Assembly: GCA_944385895.1 (NCBI GenBank)
Contig: CALWYZ010000008.1
Coordinates: forward strand, 1 to 64,000
Length of the DNA stretch: 64,000 nucleotides
Source of the DNA: an uncultured Clostridia bacterium
GTDB taxonomy: Bacteria; Bacillota; Clostridia; Oscillospirales; QAKW01
Direction: 5' to 3'
The notes under the pieces were generated by a model, which was not told where the DNA came from, did no database searches, and saw nothing but the letters and a program-made list of their open reading frames with translations. A program made the translations under genes and the position numbers. Positions 1 to 7,063 of the stretch are shown here, piece after piece. The stretch's first letter is position 1; the number at the start of each line of letters is the position of its first letter.

Positions 1-2
1 CG

Positions 3-107
3 TATGGAGAATATGCGGCTGATACTATGAAAAAACCGCCTGAACCGGCGGCTGAGTACATAAACGGTATTATGTTGCAAATGGGTATACCAAACTCATT
101 TTTTTGA
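3..107 (+). CDS. C-terminal end of an unidentified protein (partial, enters from left edge)
   Basis: Frame 3 is open from the window edge to a TGA at 105-107 and gives about 34 residues ending in ...MGIPNSFF. The left arm of the inverted repeat at 58-81 lies inside this frame, so the last residues may have been supplied by the repeat. The stretch at about 36-51 also reads on the minus strand as a GC-rich stem followed by six T, so it could instead be a terminator. I do not recognise the family. Confidence 0.35.
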   Translation, partial: YGEYAADTMKKPPEPAAEYINGIMLQMGIPNSFF

Positions 108-337
108 TGTTATTATATCATAACTGCGAAGAAATTACAAGCAATTCAGCGAAGAAAAGTATGATTTTTACGGGATATTGTCAAAAACAAGCAGAACGAA
201 TAAGCCTTTTCAACAGAAAATTTGAAAAGGCTTGGCTTTCTGCACCAATTTTGAAATTTAGTCTTGCGGCTTATGTAAATTCGGCAATCCCAAACAGCAA
301 ATTTTAGCCTGTATTTACAACATAATACCGTTTATGT
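58..337. repeat. 24-bp inverted-repeat pair bounding a 280-bp segment (MITE-like)
   Basis: The left arm at 58-81 and the right arm at 314-337 are reverse complements with one mismatch, including a 20-bp perfect core. The 232 bp between them holds a second 12-bp inverted repeat at 202-213/222-233 and no convincing gene. No target-site duplication is evident at the flanks. It may be a small non-autonomous element or the remnant ends of one. The right arm ends about 30 bp before the first gene of the cargo cluster. Confidence 0.6.
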
Positions 338-365
338 TGCTAAAATAGAACGAAGAAGGTATTTT

Positions 366-854
366 ATGTTAAATGTCAATACACGATTTGCTATTATAAA
401 AGGCGTTTCAAGTTGCGGGAAAAGTACGAGTATAATACTATTTATCAGAGAATTAATGGAAACAGATGAATTTCGTTTCATTTGTAATAGGGATTATCAG
501 AGTTACCATACAATTTTGACCTCACTTGATCTCAAAAATGATACGAAAGATTTACAATGCTCTGTAATGTATAAGAATAAACTGCTTTACATTACCACTT
601 TTGGAGACGATGCAACAGAATTGAATAAAAGATTTTGCGAGCATAACGGATATGCAGATATTATTATTTGCGCTGGGCGACCTAATGACAATAGATATAA
701 AAAATTTAAAGAGTTATACAAAACTTGGAATATTCAAGACATGGATTGCATTGTGAAAGAAAAATGTACTGGGCCAGCAGAGATTAATAGGGAAAATTTA
801 GTCACTGCGCAACTGTTAAAAAAGAAAATTGATGATTTGATAAAGGAGATGTAA
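366..854 (+). CDS. Small P-loop NTP-binding protein of unknown function
   Basis: This 162-aa protein has a clear Walker A motif near its N-terminus (GVSSCGKST, residues 13-21) after a short hydrophobic beta strand. That is the arrangement of a nucleotide-binding P-loop fold. No other family-specific motif is recognisable. It is the first of four same-strand genes ending at 3206. The next gene starts 4 bp after its stop, with AAGGAG inside the end of this gene as its ribosome site, so the genes are probably co-transcribed. It lies in mobile-element DNA next to tnpV. A switch or kinase-like role is only a guess. Confidence 0.65.
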   Translation: MLNVNTRFAIIKGVSSCGKSTSIILFIRELMETDEFRFICNRDYQSYHTILTSLDLKNDTKDLQCSVMYKNKLLYITTFGDDATELNKRFCEHNGYADIIICAGRPNDNRYKKFKELYKTWNIQDMDCIVKEKCTGPAEINRENLVTAQLLKKKIDDLIKEM

Positions 855-857
855 AAT

Positions 858-1478
858 ATGTCATCGCTCACTTCCCCATTAAAATTGATTGAAATTATTA
901 AAGATAAAGCGGGAGTTCAAGACTATCTTGTCCCTCGCACGAGAGAATGGTTTTTTTCAGAAACCGGTCATCAGACTTATAACAGAACAAATACCGTCCC
1001 TGATAAAACTGTATATTTTTATAATTATCTGTGTTGCATATCTCCTCATAAGAAAAATCTTGATTTTTTAGAGAGAATAGCTTTTATTATGGCAAATTCA
1101 ATGGATCAATCTAATTTGCCGTTTGCAGGATATCCAAATATTTTGGATAAAGATAAAAACCCATTTATAGGGCTGGTCGAAGACGGTTTCGTGTCTCCTA
1201 AAAATAACAAGAATTTTGAGACGGCAGTTTTGCTTGCTGCTCTTGACGGTGAAAATGATATAGAGGGTTATTTTTCCCCACTGCAAAAAGCATATCTAAA
1301 ATTAACCTATTCAACGGACGGTACATATTCAGATATGCAAAAAATTGAGCGAACTATTATATGGTCAGGAAAATGTGACGAAAAAGACAAATTACAAAAC
1401 ATTCCGTTCAGGTATGATATCACACATGAAATAATATTGGCAACAATGGATGGAGAGGAGGAAGTAGACGATGAATAA
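858..1478 (+). CDS. Hypothetical protein, second gene of the cargo cluster
   Basis: The product is a soluble-looking 206-aa protein with no signal peptide, no membrane segment and no motif I recognise. It ends in an acidic tail (GEEEVDDE). The start follows AAGGAG with good spacing. Its end overlaps the next start by 8 bp, which suggests translational coupling and a shared function with its neighbours. The function is unknown. Confidence 0.6.
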   Translation: MSSLTSPLKLIEIIKDKAGVQDYLVPRTREWFFSETGHQTYNRTNTVPDKTVYFYNYLCCISPHKKNLDFLERIAFIMANSMDQSNLPFAGYPNILDKDKNPFIGLVEDGFVSPKNNKNFETAVLLAALDGENDIEGYFSPLQKAYLKLTYSTDGTYSDMQKIERTIIWSGKCDEKDKLQNIPFRYDITHEIILATMDGEEEVDDE

Positions 1479-2655
1479 GAAAATGGATTCAAATGTAAAA
1501 GAGCTGCGCAGGATCGGAGAACTATATGCGTGCAAGGAAGCATTGAGAAACGAATTAGATGATCTGGCGTTTGAAGAAAGAGAAGATCTTGAATCACAAA
1601 AAGATAATTTTGTTGCAAATTTATTCAAATATCAAGCCGAACAGTCAAAAAAACTTAAAATTCCGAAAAACAACGCTATAATAAAAAAATCGATACCAGT
1701 ACCTCCACAAAATCCAAAAGATCCTACGCTGGGGGCAATAGTCGGTATTATTTTCTTTGTTTCTTTACCATTATTCATCATTAGTTCCATACTGAAAATT
1801 TTTACAATAATGACTCCATTTCTCTCACAGATTTTTGGTCTACTTGGTCAGATTTCGTTTTACGCAGCACTAATAAGCGGTATCGCATGGTTTGTTCACT
1901 TTTCAAAAATTGTAAATGCTTATTTGTCGTACAAGAAAAAACTTAATGATTGGGTCAACACAGCGAAAATTTCCTTTGACGACGGGCAAAATGAACGTTT
2001 TTATACAGAATGCATAAAATTTGAAAATGAATTTTTAGCGCTGGTAAAAGCTTGTGATACATATTACGAAGCCGAGAAAGAAAAAAACAACATAGCCATA
2101 GAAAACATTCAGAAAGCTTTTTCTGAAAAACACGATGACCTTAATAGGCAGTTGGAAAACACAGAAACGCAGTTAAATGCTGTAACGCTCATTCATCCGG
2201 ATCTGTTTGGCAACGCTTCACATATTGCAAAACTCTTAGAAACAGGAAGAGCAGATACATTAAAGGAAGCAATCAATCTTGCTTTTGACGAAGACCGCAA
2301 AGACGCTGAAGAGGAAGCAAGACAGATTGAAGCGGCTCGGCAGGCAGCAATTCTTGAGCAACAGGCAGAAGCTTTAGAACGGGCCGCAAGGGAACACAAC
2401 GCAGAAATTGAACGGCAAAATCGTGAACACAATTTGGCCATGCAAGCAGCAGCAAGAGAACAAAACGATATTGCTCGGGAGCAGAACCGAATTGCTCAGG
2501 AGCAGAACCGACTGGCAAAACAACAGAATAATATTGCCAGAAAACAAAATGAAGTCACACACGCAGATCTCACCCGCTGTTATGCATGTAAAAACTATGG
2601 GCATGGTTGTCACGGAGGCATTCATAACTGCGGTTCATTTGTTTCAAAACATTGA
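1471..2655 (+). CDS. Membrane protein with long coiled coil and C-terminal Cys cluster
   Basis: The 394-aa product has a charged N-terminal helix region (1-65), two hydrophobic membrane segments at about 88-110 and 122-146, and then a cytosolic helical region. From about residue 280 to 365 it is rich in Glu/Gln/Ala/Arg, with a repeated REQN/AREQNxIA pattern of coiled-coil type. The last 30 residues carry CxxC and further Cys/His (CYAC...C.C...C), consistent with a small metal-binding knuckle. The start follows GAGGAGGAAG. I do not recognise the family. The build suggests a membrane-anchored oligomer or scaffold, which is inference. Confidence 0.65.
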   Translation: MNKKMDSNVKELRRIGELYACKEALRNELDDLAFEEREDLESQKDNFVANLFKYQAEQSKKLKIPKNNAIIKKSIPVPPQNPKDPTLGAIVGIIFFVSLPLFIISSILKIFTIMTPFLSQIFGLLGQISFYAALISGIAWFVHFSKIVNAYLSYKKKLNDWVNTAKISFDDGQNERFYTECIKFENEFLALVKACDTYYEAEKEKNNIAIENIQKAFSEKHDDLNRQLENTETQLNAVTLIHPDLFGNASHIAKLLETGRADTLKEAINLAFDEDRKDAEEEARQIEAARQAAILEQQAEALERAAREHNAEIERQNREHNLAMQAAAREQNDIAREQNRIAQEQNRLAKQQNNIARKQNEVTHADLTRCYACKNYGHGCHGGIHNCGSFVSKH

Positions 2656-2699
2656 TATGGTATACGATTAAAAACATCGAGTATTAGGAGGAAATTATT

Positions 2700-3206
2700 A
2701 TGGGCTTTATGGACAAATTAAAGAATGCAGCTTCAGCAGCGGGTTCTGTAGCTAAATCAGCAGTTCTTGCTGTCGCTCAAGGATACGGAGTGGTTACTGA
2801 AGGTAAGTACAAAGGCTGCAAAGTGGGATTTACAGGTGGTGAGTTAGGATCTGCCGAATTGGTATTTCATTCGGTAGTCGGTTTAAAATCAACAGAAGAA
2901 GGACGGCTTAATATCAAAGAAGATATTACGGATTTTGGTTTTGAAGTCGTTGGGTTAGATACTCCGCTATTAACTATCACATTTGGTGACGGCGAGTCTT
3001 CTGTCATTAAATTAGAAAAAGATAATTCTTCTAACGGAGCAAATAAACCTGTCAAAACGCTGGAAGAAGAATATGCAAAAATGGCTAAATTGCTTAACTG
3101 CATGGTGGCATCAGTATCGTATTTTTCTGTTGAAACAGCAGAGCATATTAAAACATTAGATCATATTAATATAATTATGAGATATGCTGGTCAACCGGAA
3201 ATTTAA
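2700..3206 (+). CDS. Hypothetical protein, last gene of the cargo cluster
   Basis: The 168-aa product starts with an amphipathic Ala/Ser/Lys helix (FMDKLKNAASAAGSVAKSAV), which could bind membrane or a partner. A beta-rich middle follows, then a helical end. The ribosome site is TAGGAGG, 8 bp before ATG. It sits 44 bp after the coiled-coil membrane gene on the same strand. The function is unknown. Confidence 0.6.
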   Translation: MGFMDKLKNAASAAGSVAKSAVLAVAQGYGVVTEGKYKGCKVGFTGGELGSAELVFHSVVGLKSTEEGRLNIKEDITDFGFEVVGLDTPLLTITFGDGESSVIKLEKDNSSNGANKPVKTLEEEYAKMAKLLNCMVASVSYFSVETAEHIKTLDHINIIMRYAGQPEI

Positions 3207-3256
3207 TTTAGTTTCTGATAAAAAACACAATTCGTATAACCATATCGTGTATAAAA

Positions 3257-3366
3257 AACAGATGAAATTTGGATGCGTTTGTTTATTCGGAGTTCATCTG
3301 TTGATGCGTAAATAAGAATTAATGTGAAACGCCCACAGGTTTGTAGCGAACCTGTGGGCGAGCTTT
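3257..3366. terminator. Two hairpins between the cargo cluster and tnpV
   Basis: 10-bp arms at 3257-3266 and 3293-3302 form a long-looped stem. A strong GC-rich stem follows at 3330-3341/3349-3360 (cgcccacaggtt / aacctgtgggcg), then a T-rich stretch. The second hairpin lies between two convergent genes and probably acts as a terminator for the rightward cluster, possibly in both directions. Confidence 0.7.
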
Positions 3367-3741
3367 TTAGGAATATATAAGCTTTGCATTAATGACCTCT
3401 AAAGCGGAATTAAGGATATTATTCATTTTTCCAACCCATTCCATTTGATTTTCCGCCTTAAGCTGCTCCGTTACACCCTCACGCTCAGCCATTTGTTTTA
3501 CCAATCTAAAAAACATGTCCTCTGCCTGCCGGTCGATTTCGGCAAGATGAGCGTTCAGTTTCCCGCTTGACAACAGGTTATAATACAGAATTTTGTAATA
3601 CCGCTTCAAATACCGTGCGTGCCGCTGTCCCCATATGCCGATAGATTTTTGTTCTTCTTCGGGTAGTGTCAAGTTTGGTAGCATATAATCTCCTACCTGA
3701 GTGTATGTACCGCCCATCTGTTCAAATAATGATTTTTCCAT
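3367..3741 (-). CDS. tnpV: TnpV family transposon-encoded protein
   Basis: The 124-aa product matches the remembered TnpV pattern: N-terminal MEKSLFEQMGGTY, then the IGIWGQRHARYLK segment, then a helical LAEIDRQAEDMF segment. TnpV proteins are carried by Tn4451/Tn4453-type mobilisable elements and related integrative elements of Clostridia, where their role is not well defined. The start is preceded by AGGAGG on the minus strand. Its presence is the best evidence that the left 4.3 kb belong to a mobile element. Confidence 0.85.
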   Translation of the reverse strand: MEKSLFEQMGGTYTQVGDYMLPNLTLPEEEQKSIGIWGQRHARYLKRYYKILYYNLLSSGKLNAHLAEIDRQAEDMFFRLVKQMAEREGVTEQLKAENQMEWVGKMNNILNSALEVINAKLIYS

Positions 3742-3818
3742 CGTGTTTTCCTCCTGCGTTTTATGGTAGTTTCATTTTACAGAAGAAAAAGAGCAAATAC
3801 CAATGTGCCGATTATAAA

Positions 3819-3856
3819 ATACAGCGTATCTGTTTTGTTTCAGATACGCTGTAAAC
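3819..3856 (-). terminator. Strong hairpin terminator downstream of the HTH gene
   Basis: A perfect 12-bp stem (acagcgtatctg at 3821-3832, complement at 3841-3852) with an 8-nt loop lies just after the stop of the leftward HTH gene. A T-rich run follows on the minus strand. Confidence 0.8.
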
Positions 3857-3858
3857 TT

Positions 3859-4293
3859 TTACATCTTTATTTCGGGATATGCGGCTATTAATTGCTCATA
3901 CATCTTTCGTGACGGCTGACGAACAGCGGTTTCCCATTTAGCATAGATACTATAACAAATATTAGCTTTTTCCGCAAAATTTGTTTGATTCAATCCATAT
4001 ACTTTTCTGGCTTCTCGTAACCTGTTGCTGTAAGGATAATCAATAAATCGTGCAAAGTCATCAAAGAGCAGATTTCTATCAATTTCAAGAATATCCGCAA
4101 ATGCTACCGCCGTTTGATATGGTATTGGAAATTTTTCACGCTCGTACATTAAAAGCGTAGCAGGGACAATGCCTACACTCTCAGCTAATTGCCGTGTAGT
4201 TAATCCTTTGTGTTGTCGGTAGTACCTAAGCATTGCCGCAGGAGTTAGTTCGTTGGGAATACTCTCAAAACAGAACTGGAAATGCATTAACAT
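3859..4293 (-). CDS. Double helix-turn-helix (XRE-type) regulator of the mobile element
   Basis: The 144-aa product has two HTH_3-like units, one at about residues 17-72 (LTTRQLAESVGIVPATLLMYE) and one at about 88-140 (LNQTNFAEKANICYSIYAKWE). It is probably a DNA-binding regulator of the element. The start codon at 4293 has no convincing ribosome site, and the frame stays open upstream to a stop near 4350, so the true start is uncertain. It overlaps the broken phosphatase frame by 7 bp, which means it sits at the element boundary. Confidence 0.75.
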   Translation of the reverse strand: MLMHFQFCFESIPNELTPAAMLRYYRQHKGLTTRQLAESVGIVPATLLMYEREKFPIPYQTAVAFADILEIDRNLLFDDFARFIDYPYSNRLREARKVYGLNQTNFAEKANICYSIYAKWETAVRQPSRKMYEQLIAAYPEIKM

Positions 4294-4787
4294 TTTGCCG
4301 TGTTTATATTCATAAAGGTCTGTGTGATTGAGAACAGTATCGTATTACCGATATTATTTACAGATATTTCTTTTACGCACCTGTATATTCTATCCTGCAG
4401 CTGACAGGTATTTTCTCCGTGCGGAAGTGCGACAAAACCTATATTATTTTTCCAAACGGCATATACCTGAGGATATTGCCGTGATATCTGTAAATATGTC
4501 TTTCCTTCCCAGCTGCCGCCGTGTATCTCCCGCAGCCGGGAATCCTTTAAAATTCCACAGTGATGATATGCATCTATCTCCCGTGCTGTATCATATGCTC
4601 TTGAAAGATCGCTTGAATAAATTATATCTATTTTTTCGTCTTTTAAATAGCAGGCCGTTGCCCTTGCCTGCATGATCCCCTCATGGGACAGCGGTATATC
4701 GCTATGACCGGCAAAAGCTCCTGTCACATTTGCCAGACTTTGCCCGTGACGAATAAATATAAGTTTTGTTACTGAATTATTATCCAT
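4287..4787 (-). pseudogene. Histidine-phosphatase (phosphoglycerate-mutase superfamily) gene cut off at its 3' end
   Basis: The 166-aa frame opens with the catalytic RHGQSLAN motif, then HEG, SSDLSRAYDTA and a REIHGGSWEG segment with the family's acidic residue. Family members run to about 190-210 aa and end with a second catalytic His in a (S/T)HGG/HAG motif. Here homology stops at NTILFS and is replaced by an unrelated tail (ITQTFMNINTAKC). The mobile-element junction therefore lies near 4320-4335 and the product probably lacks activity. AAGGAG precedes the start. It is divergent from the MarR operon. Confidence 0.75.
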
Positions 4788-4808
4788 CCTTATACTCCTT
4801 ACGCTTAT

Positions 4809-4836
4809 ATTATATTATTAATTTATTTGATGTCAA
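4809..4836 (-). promoter_or_regulatory. Leftward sigma-A-type promoter for the phosphatase gene
   Basis: On the minus strand, TTGACA at 4836-4831 and TATAAT at 4814-4809 are separated by 16 bp. Its -35 hexamer is the mirror of the rightward -35 box (tgtcaatattgaca, 4831-4844). Confidence 0.7.
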
Positions 4837-4838
4837 TA

Positions 4839-4867
4839 TTGACATTTATATTTGGTAATAGTAAAAT
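4839..4867 (+). promoter_or_regulatory. Rightward sigma-A-type promoter of the marR-ABC operon
   Basis: TTGACA at 4839-4844 and TAAAAT at 4862-4867 are separated by exactly 17 bp. The -10 box overlaps the operator palindrome, so bound repressor would block polymerase. Confidence 0.8.
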
Positions 4868-4888
4868 AGTTGCATGTGCAACTATTTT
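4863..4888. promoter_or_regulatory. Perfect palindrome, probable MarR operator
   Basis: The arms aaaatagttgca and tgcaactatttt are perfect complements around TG. The palindrome covers the -10 region and start of transcription of the marR operon, 14 bp before its start codon. MarR dimers bind such palindromes. Autoregulation is inferred from position. Confidence 0.8.
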
Positions 4889-4901
4889 TAAGGAGAATAC
4901 A

Positions 4902-5342
4902 ATGAGATCTTTATTACGGCATATAAACATAATAGCAAGATGCGCGGGCATGTATCGAGCAGACAAGCTGGGAAGCAGTGATCTTGGCGCCGTTTATCAC
5001 AGTTACATCCTTACGATATTCAACAATCCTGGCATCTCACAGGATGAACTGGCACAAAATATTTATATAAATAAAAGCAATGTAACGCGCAAGGTAAACT
5101 TTCTTGAAGAGAACGGATATGTAACAAGGCGGCAGAGCAAAACTGACAGGCGTGTTATACATGTCTACCCAACCGATAAAATGGCACAGCTTTACCCAAA
5201 AGTCAGAGCAATTACAGATGAATGCAACGAATACCTGACAGATGGGCTGTCAGAGCAGCAAATCGAGCAGTTGCGCATGCTTCTGGAATATGTATCAGGC
5301 CGTGCAAAAAAATATGTCAATTCAAGGGGGACCGACGCATGA
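4902..5342 (+). CDS. MarR-family transcriptional repressor
   Basis: The 146-aa product has the winged-helix core of MarR proteins: ISQDELAQNIYINKSNVTRKVNFLEENGYVTRR, then the wing QSKTDRRVIHVYPT, with dimerisation helices at both ends. The ATG at 4902 is chosen over an earlier in-frame ATG because it follows AAGGAG with proper spacing and lies just after the operator. Its stop overlaps the start of the first ABC gene (ATGA), so the regulator and transporter are translated together. It probably represses its own operon and is released by a substrate of the exporter. Confidence 0.9.
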   Translation: MRSLLRHINIIARCAGMYRADKLGSSDLGAVYHSYILTIFNNPGISQDELAQNIYINKSNVTRKVNFLEENGYVTRRQSKTDRRVIHVYPTDKMAQLYPKVRAITDECNEYLTDGLSEQQIEQLRMLLEYVSGRAKKYVNSRGTDA

Positions 5343-7063
5343 AGTTTATCATGAAGTATTTAAAGCCGTTTTATGCTGTAATGGCGGTCGGTCTGTCTAT
5401 CAAGATACTTGGAACGGTTGTTGAGCTGGCTTTGCCCTATATTCTGAGCTATATACTTAAAAACGTAGTGGAAAAACAAGAAATAAACCTTATCATTATA
5501 TGGGGCGTTATCATGATAGTTTGCGCGTTTGCTGCATGCTTTTGCAACATCACCGCTAACAGAATGGCCGCAAAGGTCGCGCGGAATTTTTCCGAGCGTA
5601 TACGTCACGATCTTTTCAAAAGAACGATGGAGCTCAGCGAAGCTCAGACTGACAGTTTTACCATACCGTCTCTTGAATCAAGAATAACCACCGATACATA
5701 TAACATACACAATTTTGTAAGCATGATGCAAAGAATGGGTGTGCGAGCTCCGATACTTTTGGTAGGAGGTATTGCAATAACTCTTTTTATGGACAGTTAT
5801 CTTGCACTAACAATGATAGCAGTACTTCCGCTTCTATTTGTAACAGTTATGTTTATTTCAAAAAAAGGTGTGCCTTTATATACAAAAGTTCAAAGATCAG
5901 TCGACAGCATGATACGTGTCGTACGCGAAGATGCACAGGGTATACGCGTCATCAAAGCTCTTTCCAAGTCCGAATATGAGCATCGAAGATACGATAAAGT
6001 CAACAAAGCGCTTGTAAAAGACGAAAAAAAAGCCGGAATCACCATGGGGCTTGCCAACCCGGTAATGACATTTTTTATGAACGCAGGTATCGTCGCCGTT
6101 GTTGCAATGAGCGCTTCAAGAGTCGCCAATCATCAGTCCGATCCTGAAACCGTAATTGCTTTTATGCAGTATTTCACTCTTATCTCAATGGCGATGATGT
6201 CCGTCACAAGAATATTCATGATGTATACAAAAAGCTCCGCTTCGGCAAAGCGTATTGAACAGGTTGTTACAGCGCCAATGGATCTGACTGTAAAAAGTAC
6301 TGATGAGTTTAAACCAGTCAAGACTGATAAGCATATCATATTTGATAATGTTTGCTTTTCATATTCGGGCAAGCATGATGATGTCACAGATATAAGCTTT
6401 GAGGTCGATTTCGGCGGCACTCTCGGTATAATCGGCGCTACCGGAAGCGGTAAATCAACTGTGATTAAGTTACTGATGCGTTTTTATGATGTGGGAAGCG
6501 GTGCGATTTATATTGCCGGTAAAGATATACGCACATACCCGTCAAAACAGCTCCACGAGATGTTCGGAGTCGCTTTGCAGAGTGATTTTGTATACTCTGC
6601 TTCAATAGAGGAGAATATACGGTTCGGTCGCAATCTTACGCATGAGCAAATAGTAAACGCCGCCAAAATCGCACAAGCAGATGATTTTATACGTGCTTTC
6701 CCCGAAGGATATGATCATCTCCTTTCCCAAAAGGGTACAAATGTTTCCGGCGGTCAAAGACAGAGAATACTTATAGCAAGGGCTGTGGCGGCTATGCCCG
6801 AAATTCTGGTGCTGGATGACAGTTCTTCCGCTCTTGATTATAAAACAGACGCAAGTCTCAGGGCGGCTCTGGCCGAAAACATGAAAAAATCAACCGTTAT
6901 TACCGTAGCACAGCGCGTCAGCTCGGTAAAAAGCTGTGATAAAATAATTGTTTTGGACGAAGGGCGGATAATAGGCTATGGAAATCATGAGCAGCTGCTT
7001 GAAAACTGTGAGGAATACAGAGAAATAAGCCAGTCTCAGATGGGAGGTGATTTCGTTGAGTAA
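5339..7063 (+). CDS. ABC exporter subunit with degenerate ATP site (half of heterodimer)
   Basis: The 574-aa product has an N-terminal six-helix transmembrane domain (about 1-320) and a C-terminal ATPase domain. Walker A is GATGSGKST and the signature is the canonical VSGGQ. Walker B reads LVLDDSS with Asp in place of the catalytic Glu, and the H-loop His is replaced by Gln (VAQR). In heterodimeric exporters such as TM287/288 or BmrCD, one subunit carries exactly this degenerate Walker B while giving a good signature to the partner's site. It is translationally coupled to marR and followed directly by the partner gene. Drug or peptide efflux is the likely role; the substrate is unknown. Confidence 0.9.
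   Translation: MKFIMKYLKPFYAVMAVGLSIKILGTVVELALPYILSYILKNVVEKQEINLIIIWGVIMIVCAFAACFCNITANRMAAKVARNFSERIRHDLFKRTMELSEAQTDSFTIPSLESRITTDTYNIHNFVSMMQRMGVRAPILLVGGIAITLFMDSYLALTMIAVLPLLFVTVMFISKKGVPLYTKVQRSVDSMIRVVREDAQGIRVIKALSKSEYEHRRYDKVNKALVKDEKKAGITMGLANPVMTFFMNAGIVAVVAMSASRVANHQSDPETVIAFMQYFTLISMAMMSVTRIFMMYTKSSASAKRIEQVVTAPMDLTVKSTDEFKPVKTDKHIIFDNVCFSYSGKHDDVTDISFEVDFGGTLGIIGATGSGKSTVIKLLMRFYDVGSGAIYIAGKDIRTYPSKQLHEMFGVALQSDFVYSASIEENIRFGRNLTHEQIVNAAKIAQADDFIRAFPEGYDHLLSQKGTNVSGGQRQRILIARAVAAMPEILVLDDSSSALDYKTDASLRAALAENMKKSTVITVAQRVSSVKSCDKIIVLDEGRIIGYGNHEQLLENCEEYREISQSQMGGDFVE

Noticed and set aside
104-307. 67-codon frame between the inverted-repeat arms
   Set aside because: It starts inside the AT-rich end of the previous frame and overlaps a hairpin, with no ribosome site.
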